Shown here: positions 12,001-17,810 of the stretch, in pieces
Numbering within the stretch: the first letter of the stretch is position 1
How the letters are laid out: every line of letters begins with the position of its first letter
NCBI RefSeq assembly: GCF_009391885.1
Contig: NZ_VZII01000065.1
Location: 1 to 37,838, forward strand
DNA: 37,838 nt
Source: Pseudomonas sp. MN1F
GTDB lineage: Bacteria; Pseudomonadota; Gammaproteobacteria; Pseudomonadales; Pseudomonadaceae
Direction of reading: 5' to 3'
Position numbers and translations under genes: made by a program
The notes under the pieces: generated by a model
The model's database searches: none
What the model saw: only the letters and a program-made list of their open reading frames with translations
Told to the model about the DNA's origin: nothing

Positions 12001-15000
12001 CGAGGCTGTCGAAGGTCAGCTGACGGTCGCTCTGGACCAGGCCTTGCCGGTTGTTCAGCGCACCGACGTTGATCACCGCCTCACTGGCCAGCAGTTGGCC
12101 GCCCTGGTTGTCGACGCCACCCTCGGCTTGCAGCGCAAGCGCGCCACTGCTGCTGACGCTACCGGCCTGGTTGACCAAGGCACCCGCGCGGATATCCAGC
12201 TGGGCTGCCGAAACCAGGCCTTTGGTGTTTTCCAGTACACGGGCGATACGTAAGGTCAGCCCCTGCTCGCTGAGCAGCTTGCCACCGCCGTTGTCCAGTG
12301 CACCGGTGGCCAGCAGGAAACCGAGGTTGCTGGAAATCTCGCCACCGCGGTTATCGACCGACGCGACATTGTTCAGCAGCAGGCGACCCGTTGCATTCAA
12401 CCGCCCACCCTGGTTGTCGAAGCGCCCCTGGTTCAGGTCGAGGGTGAGTGCGCCCTGGCTGAGCAATTGCCCGTCACCGTGCTGGTCAAGAGCGCCCAGC
12501 CTGGCATCGAGCTGTTCGCCACTGCTGACCCTGCCGCCGCTACTGTTATCCAATACCCCGGCTTGCAGGTCGAGGCTGCGCTCGCCGCGCAGCGTGCCGT
12601 TGGCGTTGCTCAGCGTACCGTCGAGCATTAGCCCGAGATGGTTGCCTGCGAACACCGCACCCTGCTGGTTATCCAGTTGTGCGCCACGCAGGGAAAGCTG
12701 GTCCCCGGCACTGAGATGACCTGTCCCGTTGTGCACCTCTCCTGCGCTGGTGAGTTTCAAATTTCGGTCTGCCTGGATTCGACCGTTGCGGTTGTCCAGC
12801 GTGGCAGCGGTAATCAGGCCTTCTGCGGCCTGCAGTTCACCGTCGGCGTTGCTCAGCGTACCCTCAACGGCCAGTGTCAGGTCATCGCGTATGTTCAGCT
12901 TGCCTTGGCTGTTGCCGAGGCTACCCAGCTGTGCGTCCAGCCGCGCCGCAGAAACCAGCCCGGCCGCGTTGTCCATGGCCCTGGCGATACGCAGGGTCAG
13001 CAGTTGCTCACCGAGCAATTTGCCGCCCCGGTTGTCCAGGCTGCTGGCCTCCACGGTGAAGGTTTGGCGGCTGGAGATCTCGCCGCCCTGGTTATCGACA
13101 CTGTCCAGGTTGCGCAGCAGCAACTGCCCCGGGGCGTTCAGCAGGCCGCCTTGATTGTTCAAGTGCCCGTGATTCAAGTCCAGGACCAGGTCGTTCTGGC
13201 TGTAGAGCTGCCCGCCACCGGCCTGCGCCAACCCGCTGACGCTGGCTTGCACATTCTGGCCGTGGACACGCCCGGCGTTGCGGTTATCCAGTTGCGCGGC
13301 ACGCAGTTGCAAAGTAGCCCCGGCGGCCAACTCGCCCTGCTGGTTGACCAGGTTGGCGCTGCTCAGTTGCAGGTTGGCACCGGCGCTGAACAGGCCACTC
13401 TGGTTGAGCAGGTCGCCTGCCAAGGCCGCTGTCAGGTCGCCGCCGCTGGTGAGCTTGCCGGAACGGTTATCGAGCTCACCGGCGGTCAGCGCCACGTTTA
13501 CGCCGCTGGCCAGGATGCCGTTACGGTTATCGACACGGGCGGCGTTCAGCTGCAAGCGGTCGATGGCCTGGATCCGGCCGCCTTGGTTATCCAGCGCCCC
13601 CACGTCGAGGCCGAGGTTTGTGCCCAGCAACTCACCGCTGCGGTTATCCACCCCGCCTGTGGCTACAAGGCCCAGGTCACCCTCGCTTTTGAGCTTGCCA
13701 GCGCGGTTGTCCAGTTGGTCAGCACGCAGTTCGAAACTGCGCACGCTGGAGATTTCGCCGCTCTGGTTATTCACCGAGGCGAGGTTGAGCAGTTGCAGCG
13801 AGCCCGGTGCGGTGACGAGGCCGCCCTGGTTGTTCCAGCTGCCATGGTTGAGGTCCAGGCTGACACTGGCCTGGCCGTGCAGGCTGCCGGCACTGTTGTC
13901 CAGGCTGCCGACCGCGAGCCGCATGTCACCCTGCGCGGTCAGGTTGCCGTCGTGATTGTTCAGGGCGCCACTGACACGGGCATCCAGGCCTGCCTGGCTG
14001 CTGATCATGCCTTGCTGGTCGTTGAGCAGGCTGGCGGCGTCGAGCCACAAGCCACTGGCGGCGATCAGCCCCGCGCTGTTGCTGAGGGTACGGGCAATGC
14101 TCAGGGTCAAGCCCTGGTCACTCAACAGTTTGCCAGCACCGTTGTCGAGGCTGCTTGCGCTGACGTTGAAGGCGCGCTGGCTGGCGATTTCACCCTGACG
14201 GTTATCGACGCCATCGAGGTTGCTCAGGGTCAGCTGCCCGCTGGCGTTGATCACACCACTGCGGTTGTCCAACAGTCCGCGACGCAGGTCGAGGCTCAGG
14301 TCACCCTCGCTGACCAGGCGCCCGCCGCCCTGCTGATCAAGGCTGCCGACGCTGGCCGTCAGGCGCTGTTTGCTGGTGAGCTGGCCACCGCTGCGGTTGT
14401 CGAGCAGGCCCGCGGCATACAGGTCGAGCGCTTGCCCGGCTGCGACCAGGCCCGCGACGTTGTCCAGCGTTGCCACGTGCAGGGTGACTTGCCCCAGGCC
14501 CGACAATTCGCCAGTGCGGTTGATCAGGCTGGTGCTGCTGACACTTAATGTACCGCTGCTGCTCAACAGCCCGCCCTGCCCGTTGAGCAGGCTCTGGCTG
14601 TTGACGCCAAGGTTGGCGCCAGCAAGCACACGCCCGTGGTTCTGGTTGTCGACCCGGGTGGCCTCAAGCTGGGCATTGCGCCCGGCGCTCAGGGTGCCCC
14701 CCTGGTTGGCCAGCTCGCTGGCCGTGACCGCAACGTCCCGGCTGGCGGCCAGGGTATGGCCAGTGTTGTCCAGCGACTGCGCACTAATGCGCACATCACC
14801 TTGGCTGTTGCGGCTGTTGTCGGCGTTGACCCCGGCTTCGATGACGCCCTGGTTGAGCACCCGCCCCGTGCTGTCGAGGCGCACGCTGTCACGCGCGGCC
14901 AGATTGCGCTGGTTGCGCAACTCGCCCTGGGCGCTGATGGCCAGGTCCTTGCCCGCATACACCGTGCCCTGGGCATCGACACTCTGTGCCTTGGCAGCGA

Positions 15001-15946
15001 GCGAGCCGCCGGCGGACACCTGGCCGAGGTTCAACTGGCCATTGGCATCGATCTGGATATCACCCCCGGCAATCATGTCGCCAGCCAGTTTCACCCCTAC
15101 GCCGGCCTCGGTGCCGACCAGGCGAATGGTATCGACGTACATGCCGCCAAGGGCCGATGAGTCGATCGCCAGCTGCGGCGCCGTGCTGCCATCGGCCACC
15201 CGCGCAGTGGCCGTCAGCGTGCCGGCATCGACATCGTTGCGCCCGGCGACGATAGCCAGTTTCTTCGCCTGGATCTGCGCATTGACCTGCGCCGCCCGGG
15301 TGATGATCTCGAACTGGTCGACATTGCTCGCGTTGAGCCCCGCGCCCTGAATCGCGATAGCCCCCTGATCGACTTGGTAACGGCTCAGCTGACCGTTCTC
15401 GATCACCGGCTTGCCAGTACTCAGGGTCACTTTTGGGGTATTGATGAAGCCGCAGCCATCGCAGCTGATGCCATGGGGGTTGGCAACGATGACGTGCGCG
15501 GCCTTGCCCGCCACTTCGGTGTAACCGCGCAGCTGACTGGGGTTGGCGCCATTGACCTCATTGAGGATGATATCGGCGGCACGACCGGACAGATTCGGGT
15601 TGCCGACGATGATGCCACCCAGCTGGGTACTCTGCGTGCGCTCCGTCGCGTTATTGAGGATCAGGCCCTGGGCACCGACGTTGTAGTCCTTGAACTGGTT
15701 GTGCGACAGGCCGTTGCCATTGGGTGCGGCGATGTTGACGATCGGTACGCCATTGCCTGCCTGCGCCAGCCCGGTGCCTGGCGCGCTGAGCGCGATACCT
15801 TCGGCCTGGGCCCACAGCGGCTGCCAGAACATGACGTTGGCCAGCAGCAACGCCAGCGCACGCTTGGGCATGCCACAGAACGTGTCGCGTGCTTGCACGG
15901 CGGCAGAGGGCAGGCGAACCAGGAAGGCGAATTGGCGAACGTCCAT
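1..15946 (-). CDS. Giant FHA/CdiA-like TpsA exoprotein, partial (3' end cut by window)
   Basis: Secreted partner of a two-partner (type Vb) secretion system, exported by the TpsB encoded just upstream. The minus-strand frame starts with ATG at 15946, preceded by GAGGT seven bases upstream, and is in the same frame at the window edge, giving at least 5,315 residues with no stop seen. Residues 1-48 are a long signal peptide ending near AQA. The TPS domain follows, with NPNL at 116-119, NPHGI at 156-160 and a Cys pair CDGC at 162-165. Next come very many 'LDN..G' FHA-1 repeats, then a non-repetitive stretch (about residues 3750-4000), a conserved 'KRLGDGFYEQ' block near residue 4350, AGRD-type FHA-2 repeats and a DUF637-like hydrophobic region near residue 4930. 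The pretoxin position reads ATQYNYLEH instead of a VENN motif. About 105 residues after it, with C-x5-C and C-x4-C pairs, remain visible. The toxin tip and any immunity gene lie outside. Adhesin or contact-dependent inhibition is inferred from the family. Confidence 0.9.
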   Translation of the reverse strand, partial: MDVRQFAFLVRLPSAAVQARDTFCGMPKRALALLLANVMFWQPLWAQAEGIALSAPGTGLAQAGNGVPIVNIAAPNGNGLSHNQFKDYNVGAQGLILNNATERTQSTQLGGIIVGNPNLSGRAADIILNEVNGANPSQLRGYTEVAGKAAHVIVANPHGISCDGCGFINTPKVTLSTGKPVIENGQLSRYQVDQGAIAIQGAGLNASNVDQFEIITRAAQVNAQIQAKKLAIVAGRNDVDAGTLTATARVADGSTAPQLAIDSSALGGMYVDTIRLVGTEAGVGVKLAGDMIAGGDIQIDANGQLNLGQVSAGGSLAAKAQSVDAQGTVYAGKDLAISAQGELRNQRNLAARDSVRLDSTGRVLNQGVIEAGVNADNSRNSQGDVRISAQSLDNTGHTLAASRDVAVTASELANQGGTLSAGRNAQLEATRVDNQNHGRVLAGANLGVNSQSLLNGQGGLLSSSGTLSVSSTSLINRTGELSGLGQVTLHVATLDNVAGLVAAGQALDLYAAGLLDNRSGGQLTSKQRLTASVGSLDQQGGGRLVSEGDLSLDLRRGLLDNRSGVINASGQLTLSNLDGVDNRQGEIASQRAFNVSASSLDNGAGKLLSDQGLTLSIARTLSNSAGLIAASGLWLDAASLLNDQQGMISSQAGLDARVSGALNNHDGNLTAQGDMRLAVGSLDNSAGSLHGQASVSLDLNHGSWNNQGGLVTAPGSLQLLNLASVNNQSGEISSVRSFELRADQLDNRAGKLKSEGDLGLVATGGVDNRSGELLGTNLGLDVGALDNQGGRIQAIDRLQLNAARVDNRNGILASGVNVALTAGELDNRSGKLTSGGDLTAALAGDLLNQSGLFSAGANLQLSSANLVNQQGELAAGATLQLRAAQLDNRNAGRVHGQNVQASVSGLAQAGGGQLYSQNDLVLDLNHGHLNNQGGLLNAPGQLLLRNLDSVDNQGGEISSRQTFTVEASSLDNRGGKLLGEQLLTLRIARAMDNAAGLVSAARLDAQLGSLGNSQGKLNIRDDLTLAVEGTLSNADGELQAAEGLITAATLDNRNGRIQADRNLKLTSAGEVHNGTGHLSAGDQLSLRGAQLDNQQGAVFAGNHLGLMLDGTLSNANGTLRGERSLDLQAGVLDNSSGGRVSSGEQLDARLGALDQHGDGQLLSQGALTLDLNQGRFDNQGGRLNATGRLLLNNVASVDNRGGEISSNLGFLLATGALDNGGGKLLSEQGLTLRIARVLENTKGLVSAAQLDIRAGALVNQAGSVSSSGALALQAEGGVDNQGGQLLASEAVINVGALNNRQGLVQSDRQLTFDSLGAVDNRQGVLYARQAAELSAASLDNRAGKLSSDSGLAARISAQLLNQAGLIDSAGDLLLDAGATDNSLGGSIHSSGQLQASVASLDQHDGGRLYGQAGVTLDLNNGYLNNQGGLINAPGQLLLKQLASVSNQGGEISSGQAFELAATELLNGGKVLSEQGLTLRIAKALDNTLGQVKAASLDVRAGSLVNREGSLEAREGLELAVDRLLNNQQGRVLGGSVALTSVELNNSAGLVQADTRLNLRQTGAFSNRTGQLLAGEALSLEAGSLDNGQGRVASDGSMALAVSGQLLNQGGVLGAVGALQLRADSVFNNAAGRITGKHDIAVEARQFDNRGGNLVATGQLRVQSHALDNRQAGLLNAGNGMALTVERLDNRAGQIASVADLDINGDSLDNSGAGQVVANGNLQLTLSRLDNQAKGIISGQRAVTIVAGQMDNSAQGSLYGKTGVSLLLQNGGSSGQLNNRQGAIRSDADLRLSTAQGIGNQGGELLAAGALALSSLSLDNTAGRVAANGLMTVGTGAFNNQAGRLISLDQLDLNAGQVDNLGGTIASVKALTASLHGLDQRGGGELYSNSALTLDLNQGLLNNSGGLINAPGPLLLRNLSRVINRGGEISSEQGFGLLADSLDNSDGGLLSDQAIDLDIRQALLNVGGQITANGLTAKAASLDNSNGLFSSGANLDLAITGALLNAAGEVSAAGVNKVAAQSLSNDRGQVMGDVALDLQVGGALSNQGGTLGAGRELQVTAGNLDNSGNGSLVSDGSLGLSVAGLLDNQNGGSVLAKGAMALQAERLDNRGGRLAGQNALTFRGTSLDNRGGVVRANQDMQLHLAQLDNREGLISGVQALDLDIGELLNQGGLVSASGGLGLKADSVGNGKGRIASQGDLLASIGLLEQQGGELVAEGELSLTGDQLDNSAGGLVGSRKALRLQVQSVNNQGGEISSQQQVTLGVTQLDNSAGKLLAGTSLEMTVARLVNQARGLVFARDISLAAARLDNAQGTLAAQQSLQVRLAAQGAGALDAGLDNRQGHLGSEGTLSLHGQLLDNRAGSISSAGQLVLNGAAGLLNQGGVLESGQGLSLTSANLDNSEQGLIKGQGNTTVVTGRLDNNQGGRLISSADLILNAGQVSNGGRIASNGVLDARVTGLVQDQGELFSNRQLTLDLNQGALINGGLINAPSLTLKNLGTVTNQGGEISSQGALDLAARSFDNSNGKLVSNQLLALRVDQELGNRNGRISGAQLALDSQRLDNSDGLISTRGALAVHAGESLLNRRGTLIADGLLTLDSDNLDNGQGQIAGKALVELKAGTFDNQGGQLIGTDRVSVAATRVDNRTGLLGATQALDLTIDKLDNRAGELTSNSDLTLTGQSLDNSDGGVLFAGGKLTLAVQQVLNRSRGQLHGQAVDLSGASLDNSGGAIFSQRPLVLNFSGALSNRQGTLSSESTLVVSANSLDNQGGNLGSADDLTLTVAGALDNSDGELLTDARLHLRSASLVNDQGSISAKGAVSVGTGTVSNRGGKLNSAQTLDLNAGQVINGGNIGSLGALTATVTGLDQQGGKLSGNTSLSLDLQGGKLDNQGGLINSAGPLRLNNLADVSNRAGEISSAQAYTLAARSLDNDGGRVLASQGLNLVIAQTLSNLKGLIGAARLDVSAGAVDNRGGTLNSRSDLLLGSSGLLDNGQQGLISAAGQLTLNNDRLSNQGGALLAGQGLSLTSRAVNNSAAGLINGQTGVSISADSVDNSGGEISAAQDLALTASGLVNDGGKLIGARQLVLSAASINNQGGLLSGWQGLSLTGGSLDNRNLGTLSSRQGTLDVQLTGALLNGGDGALVSQGRMDVDAASLDNSGGVLSSGAALQLNTATLANLGGSIDAQQLLSVTGSDLDNRGGRIAGNGSLLLDLRGNLDNSGGTLVSAEALQLVQARQVLNHGGKIVSRSGLALNAGSLDNGQLGTLAAKEQVKVNVASTLRNDSQGLIYSENADVALQAGELLNQQGEVQGRSSVLLDIAGALENRGGKLLAQGGNLVVQRAGSLGNQGGILASVAGLLDVNVSGQLDNRRDLAGNGGVVQGQQLLLVAGNVDNSGGRVAAQSGDARIRSAGLVNAGGGLYAKGLVRVDGSSLDNSAGQLAGNRVELALGNTLANRSGVIESDTQLLVSAASVDNQGGQLRALGTAGKSEFQIGGGFDNRNGRVEVANTDLTLNTSGLSNLDGTVLHGGSGIFDIATANITNSGGTLVTRGGLTLTAASWTNSSVIQAGRLTVNVGELNQTAGGQLLASERFSGSGNNWSTAGLIASDGGLDLSLAGSLNVSGRISSLGAMNAGLGQLTLAGSGSLASGAAGTLNVGGLLSNAGRLTSASSLAVQAGGIDNYGSLGSGQALTLSTGNLSNQGGFIYSGTDMALYAQSLTNRQGDIYSLGAIRVARDAQGNRSALLENISGTMESVGDFTIAASTVSNKRVDFSLTPTVQSGYIGVRCYSCSSYMDGSVQISPSSHLVWGQTYTYEAVGAVEQQASLVSGRNLNVASDVFANSNSTVSAAGNITINTGSFANTATSLNGYSELKYIDIGQPSSGLWKLIAHYNADNDAGYTGGIRFWNAAGHESMATLNSGSRSVGNGNTISWVNFASFRLNTTETSGSSKYKYAQYIFPANYGSGQPSSAPAAIQAATPFLTQRVENAGSNYLPSVVQAGGALAITASSNISNGVERAYSQAATGAARGLSTGVVGTGMAPVIVLNRQLPPNLAQQQINPLSLPGFSLPTNPNGLFRLSDQAASAGQASQAGSGAGNWTLSAASIDLAQREQALPGTTGRTLQVGDNAQLWASTQQLSVAAREASTLGATASAVDVSAVGSVNNGNWQSGRSQVGEVTRNDGIGSQAPSGGAAGSLSATGQAVDLAGIETNRDTQVGVSTPGSSTGPANVPGLASGSRDTTVAGQSAGRTDLAPQARDGLTGVAAVQPAQVTTVDPLAPASQAVVSAADRPGMPSADGRSTVTSPGSAQPTAAAGQSIDRVTGLPDRSVASQPHKYLVETNPLLTDLKQFMSSDYLLAGLGYNPDESAKRLGDGFYEQRLLQQAVVAATGQRFLAGQTSDEQMFKYLMDNAIASKQQLNLAVGVGLTSEQVAALTHDIVWLEEVTVNGEKVLVPVLYMANANNRLAPNGALVAGNDVNLVAGQDLLNVGTLRASNNLSAAAGNDIVNSGLIQAGNRVDLLAGNDIVNKAGGIISGRDISMTTLKGDVINERSVTSQVTDAARLHVRTDYVDSAARIEAANDLSINAGRDFVSAGGVLQSGRDTSIEAGREILLGSAEAVDSAAYGRTTTQTVTQNGSSVSAGRDFTAVAGRDLSAVASQIEAQRAIDISASGDVTLMSAADETHSAYTSKKLKTQQDHVSQVSTVLTAGADVSISAGKDLALSASRISAGDEAYLVAGGQLALLAAEDLDYSLYDKKKKGSFGSKYTKRDEVTQVTHVGSAISTGGDLTLVSGGDQLYQAAKLDSRADLVLSSGGEITFEAVKDLHQESHEKSKGNLAWQSAKGKGQTDETVRQSQLLTQGELTIKAVDGLKIDLNHIDQKTVSQTIDAMVQADPKLAWLKEAEQRGDVDWRKVQELHDSWKYSNSGLGAGAQIVIAIIVTYLTAGAASGAIAAAGAGTSMAGATAAATATTAAGWANVAGTAVLSGMASNAAISTINNRGNLGDVFKDVTSSDALRGYAVAGVTAGLTTGLYDKWTSTQTGTSTALPNTGAVTTSAGLGTWQGVGQFTTNQLLQGGTSALVDRALGGEGNLSDAMRSSLANAFAAYGFNLIGDTTAGVLKDGSLGKVGLHALMGGLAAEVAGGDFRTGALAAGLNEAVVDGLAKQYASLSVDDKQGLLIMSSQLIGVLAASTQGDAASGSLQTGAWVAGSATQYNYLEHSDVLSFADDMKGCGKDEDCQKDKWEKEKYNAESLTNVEEAQNTYGPQRAKEKSLQIADSIDTLLSVQCATTTCESYKTTLLERSIDSYEHLSKVLNEWA
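3985..4700 (-). other. Non-repetitive, aromatic-rich segment of TpsA (candidate receptor-binding region)
   Basis: This part of the TpsA frame (about residues 3750-3988) interrupts the LDN repeats. Much of it is rich in Tyr, Trp, Phe, Asn and Ser, with short patches such as 'GVRCYSCSSYMDG', 'GLWKLIAHYNADNDAGY' and 'SSKYKYAQYIFPANYG'. By eye its GC content is lower than in the stalk. It lies between the FHA-1 array and a Pro/Gly/Ala-rich stretch leading to the 'GDGFYEQ' block, which is where CdiA proteins carry the receptor-binding region that selects target cells. The position is seen directly; the role is inferred. Confidence 0.5.
4900..14850 (-). repeat. FHA-1 beta-helix repeat array within TpsA
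   Basis: Encodes well over one hundred degenerate repeats of roughly 20-25 residues built on 'LDN..G.(I/L).S', seen on the plus strand as recurrent 'ctgttgtcc' or 'ggttgtcga' words. In filamentous haemagglutinin and CdiA such repeats form a long right-handed beta-helix stalk projecting from the cell. The copies diverge in sequence but keep the frame throughout (checked at about 4228, 8269 and 12058). The codon bias produces long open frames on the opposite strand, which I regard as shadows. Confidence 0.85.
7300..14305 (-). repeat. Super-repeat of about 240 residues inside the TpsA stalk
   Basis: Larger blocks recur above the short FHA repeat. Each contains in order 'LDQ.GGG.L.S', 'L.LDLN.G.L.NQGG', 'IN.PG.L.L.NL..V.N', 'GGEISS', 'SLDN..GKLLS' and usually 'LTLRIA'. 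I count eight anchors, with the LDLN-type motif near 14290, 13857, 13178, 12436, 11697, 10266, 8527 and 7315. Spacing is close to 680-740 bp in the middle, about twice that for one interval, and irregular at the ends. This suggests amplification of a whole module followed by divergence, with recombination or decay at the flanks. Confidence 0.65.
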
Positions 15947-15976
15947 GTAACAACCTCAGGGCAGCAGCGGCGGTGC

Positions 15977-17680
15977 TTACAGCAGCAGGTCCAGCCGGAA
16001 GTAGATGGGTGACTCGTGCTCGGTGATCGCATCCGGGCGTTCGAGTGAATGGGCAAAGGTGACGCTGGCGGCCAGGTGCTGGCCGCGGGCGAACAGCTCC
16101 AGGGAATGGCTGGAGACGCGGCCGTGCTGGTCGCCACTGAAGCGGTCGTGGCGAATCACGCCTTGGTCGTAGCCGACGCTGGCGCCATACTCGGCGAGCA
16201 GCGGGCGCAACCACTCAAGTTGTATCGGGCGGCTCCAGCGCAGGTCGTTGCGCCAGTAGCCACCACTGTCGCCGGTCAGGAACTGGTCCTTGTAGCCACG
16301 CACCGAAGACAGCCCGCCCAGGCTCATGCGCTGCGGGCTGAACAGCGGGTCCTCGCTGCGCTGCCCGGTGAACAGGCTACTGAAGCTCAGGCGTTCGTTC
16401 CACAATGCAAACGGCTGCAGGTAGCTGAGGGTGAGGGTGTATTTGCGGTAGCGCGCGTCCGGGTCGCCGGGGGCGTCCGTCTGCCGGGTCTGGGCACCGA
16501 AGGCACCGATGCCTTGCTGCATCCCCAGGTCGAGGTTGACGAACGCAGTGCCGATGCGCCGGCCATGGTTGATGCCGAACTGCGCTTCGCTGAGCCGGTT
16601 ACTGCTGTTCTTCAGGCGGCTGTCTTCGATGAAGTTGTTCGAGCGCAAGTAGGCCAGGCCGGTATTCAATGCGGTCTTTGAAACGCTGTCTCGGTAGATC
16701 ACCCGCTCGGCGCGAAACTGATGGTTCTGGGTATCACCGGTCTGTTTGAAGGCGAAGTTGTTGGCCATGGCCTGGGAGCGGTAGGCGCTCTGACTGTAGG
16801 CATAGTTGAAGTTCCACCAGCCCCAGGGCAGGTTGTAGTTGAGCATCTCGCTGTGGGAGGTGTGCTGATGGTCGCTGACTGCGTCATGGCCCCCACGGAC
16901 CAGCAACTGGTCGGCCAGGCCCAGCGGGCTGTCCCACTCCAGGCCATAACCCCATTGCTGTTCGCCGGTGGCGCGCTGCCCTTCGTTGTTACGTGACAGG
17001 TTGGCCCGCCAAGGCTTGGCCGGGGTGTTACGCACATCGACGGTGCTGCCGCCTACGGTATTGCCAGGCATCAACTCCATCTTCGCCTGGTTGGACGGTA
17101 GGCGGTTGAGTTGATCAACCATCTGTTCGATGTCCCGCAGGTTGAGACGCTCACCGACCGTGCCAGGAAAGGTCATGGCCAGTTCGCGTGCCGAGAGCCC
17201 ACTGCCATCACTACTGTTCAGGCCTTCCAGGCGCCCTTCCACCACCTGTACTTCAAGGTGGCGGGTGGTCAGGTCCTGTTGCGGCAGGTAGGCACGGCTG
17301 GTGACCTGGCCGATTGACAGGTAATGATCGGTGATGGCCTTGAGCAAGGCGTTGAGTTGCACCACGCCCAGGCACTGGCCGACCCAAGGCTGTACCAGGC
17401 GCTCGCGCTCGGCCTGGGACAGGCTGTCGGCGCCTTTGACCTGAATGGTATCGACGGGGAAACAGCGTGAATCAGCGGCCGCTGGCGCGGAGGGCTGCGG
17501 CGTTTGCTGGCCTGGCAGGTCGCGCAGTTCATCGAGGCGACGCTGCTGCTCTTGCAATAGACGGTCCTGACGATCGCGAATCAGGTCCTGTTCGCCAGGC
17601 GTAGCCGCAAAGGTGCTTTGAGCTGCGCACAGCCCCAGGGCCATGAAGCACAACCTCATCGCGAGGTGGTGAAACCGCAT
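15977..17680 (-). CDS. TpsB outer-membrane transporter (ShlB/FhaC/HecB family)
   Basis: Outer-membrane beta-barrel that exports the TpsA protein encoded 30 bp downstream; it belongs to the Omp85 superfamily. It has 567 residues, the usual family length. A signal peptide covers residues 1-25, with cleavage expected after STFA. A charged Gln/Arg-rich helix (about 26-58) matches the plug helix H1 of FhaC. POTRA-like domains occupy about 73-230, beginning 'CFPVDTIQVKGAD'. The remainder is barrel, carrying the diagnostic VRGYK motif of the L6 loop at 460-464. The protein ends in Leu (YFRLDLLL) rather than the usual terminal Phe. The ATG at 17680 is preceded by AAGGAAGT. It is cotranscribed with tpsA, probably from the promoter at 17724-17752. 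Confidence 0.93.
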   Translation of the reverse strand: MRFHHLAMRLCFMALGLCAAQSTFAATPGEQDLIRDRQDRLLQEQQRRLDELRDLPGQQTPQPSAPAAADSRCFPVDTIQVKGADSLSQAERERLVQPWVGQCLGVVQLNALLKAITDHYLSIGQVTSRAYLPQQDLTTRHLEVQVVEGRLEGLNSSDGSGLSARELAMTFPGTVGERLNLRDIEQMVDQLNRLPSNQAKMELMPGNTVGGSTVDVRNTPAKPWRANLSRNNEGQRATGEQQWGYGLEWDSPLGLADQLLVRGGHDAVSDHQHTSHSEMLNYNLPWGWWNFNYAYSQSAYRSQAMANNFAFKQTGDTQNHQFRAERVIYRDSVSKTALNTGLAYLRSNNFIEDSRLKNSSNRLSEAQFGINHGRRIGTAFVNLDLGMQQGIGAFGAQTRQTDAPGDPDARYRKYTLTLSYLQPFALWNERLSFSSLFTGQRSEDPLFSPQRMSLGGLSSVRGYKDQFLTGDSGGYWRNDLRWSRPIQLEWLRPLLAEYGASVGYDQGVIRHDRFSGDQHGRVSSHSLELFARGQHLAASVTFAHSLERPDAITEHESPIYFRLDLLL

Positions 17681-17723
17681 GTAACTTCCTTGTTTATGTC
17701 ACTTTGCCATCATTTGGTCGCGG

Positions 17724-17752
17724 ATCTTAAGTAGATGGGAAAATGGCGTCAA
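17724..17752 (-). promoter_or_regulatory. Putative sigma-70 promoter of the tpsB-tpsA operon
   Basis: On the minus strand, TTGACG (17752-17747) and TAAGAT (17729-17724) are separated by exactly 17 bases, about 43 bp before the tpsB ATG. It lies in the 130-bp gap after the last NRPS gene. I see no convincing rho-independent terminator in that gap, so NRPS read-through into tpsB remains possible. Confidence 0.5.
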
Positions 17753-17810
17753 GAAAATTGCGCTCGACGGTCGTGCCTGGGATAGCAGTGCGCGATACCA
17801 CGTAACTAGG

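Noticed and set aside
4900..14850. Regular repeats as a possible CRISPR array
   Set aside because: Repeats are degenerate, coding and in frame, without identical direct repeats separated by unique spacers.
17753..17810. Terminator after the NRPS operon
   Set aside because: Only weak imperfect inverted repeats with no proper stem and T-run.
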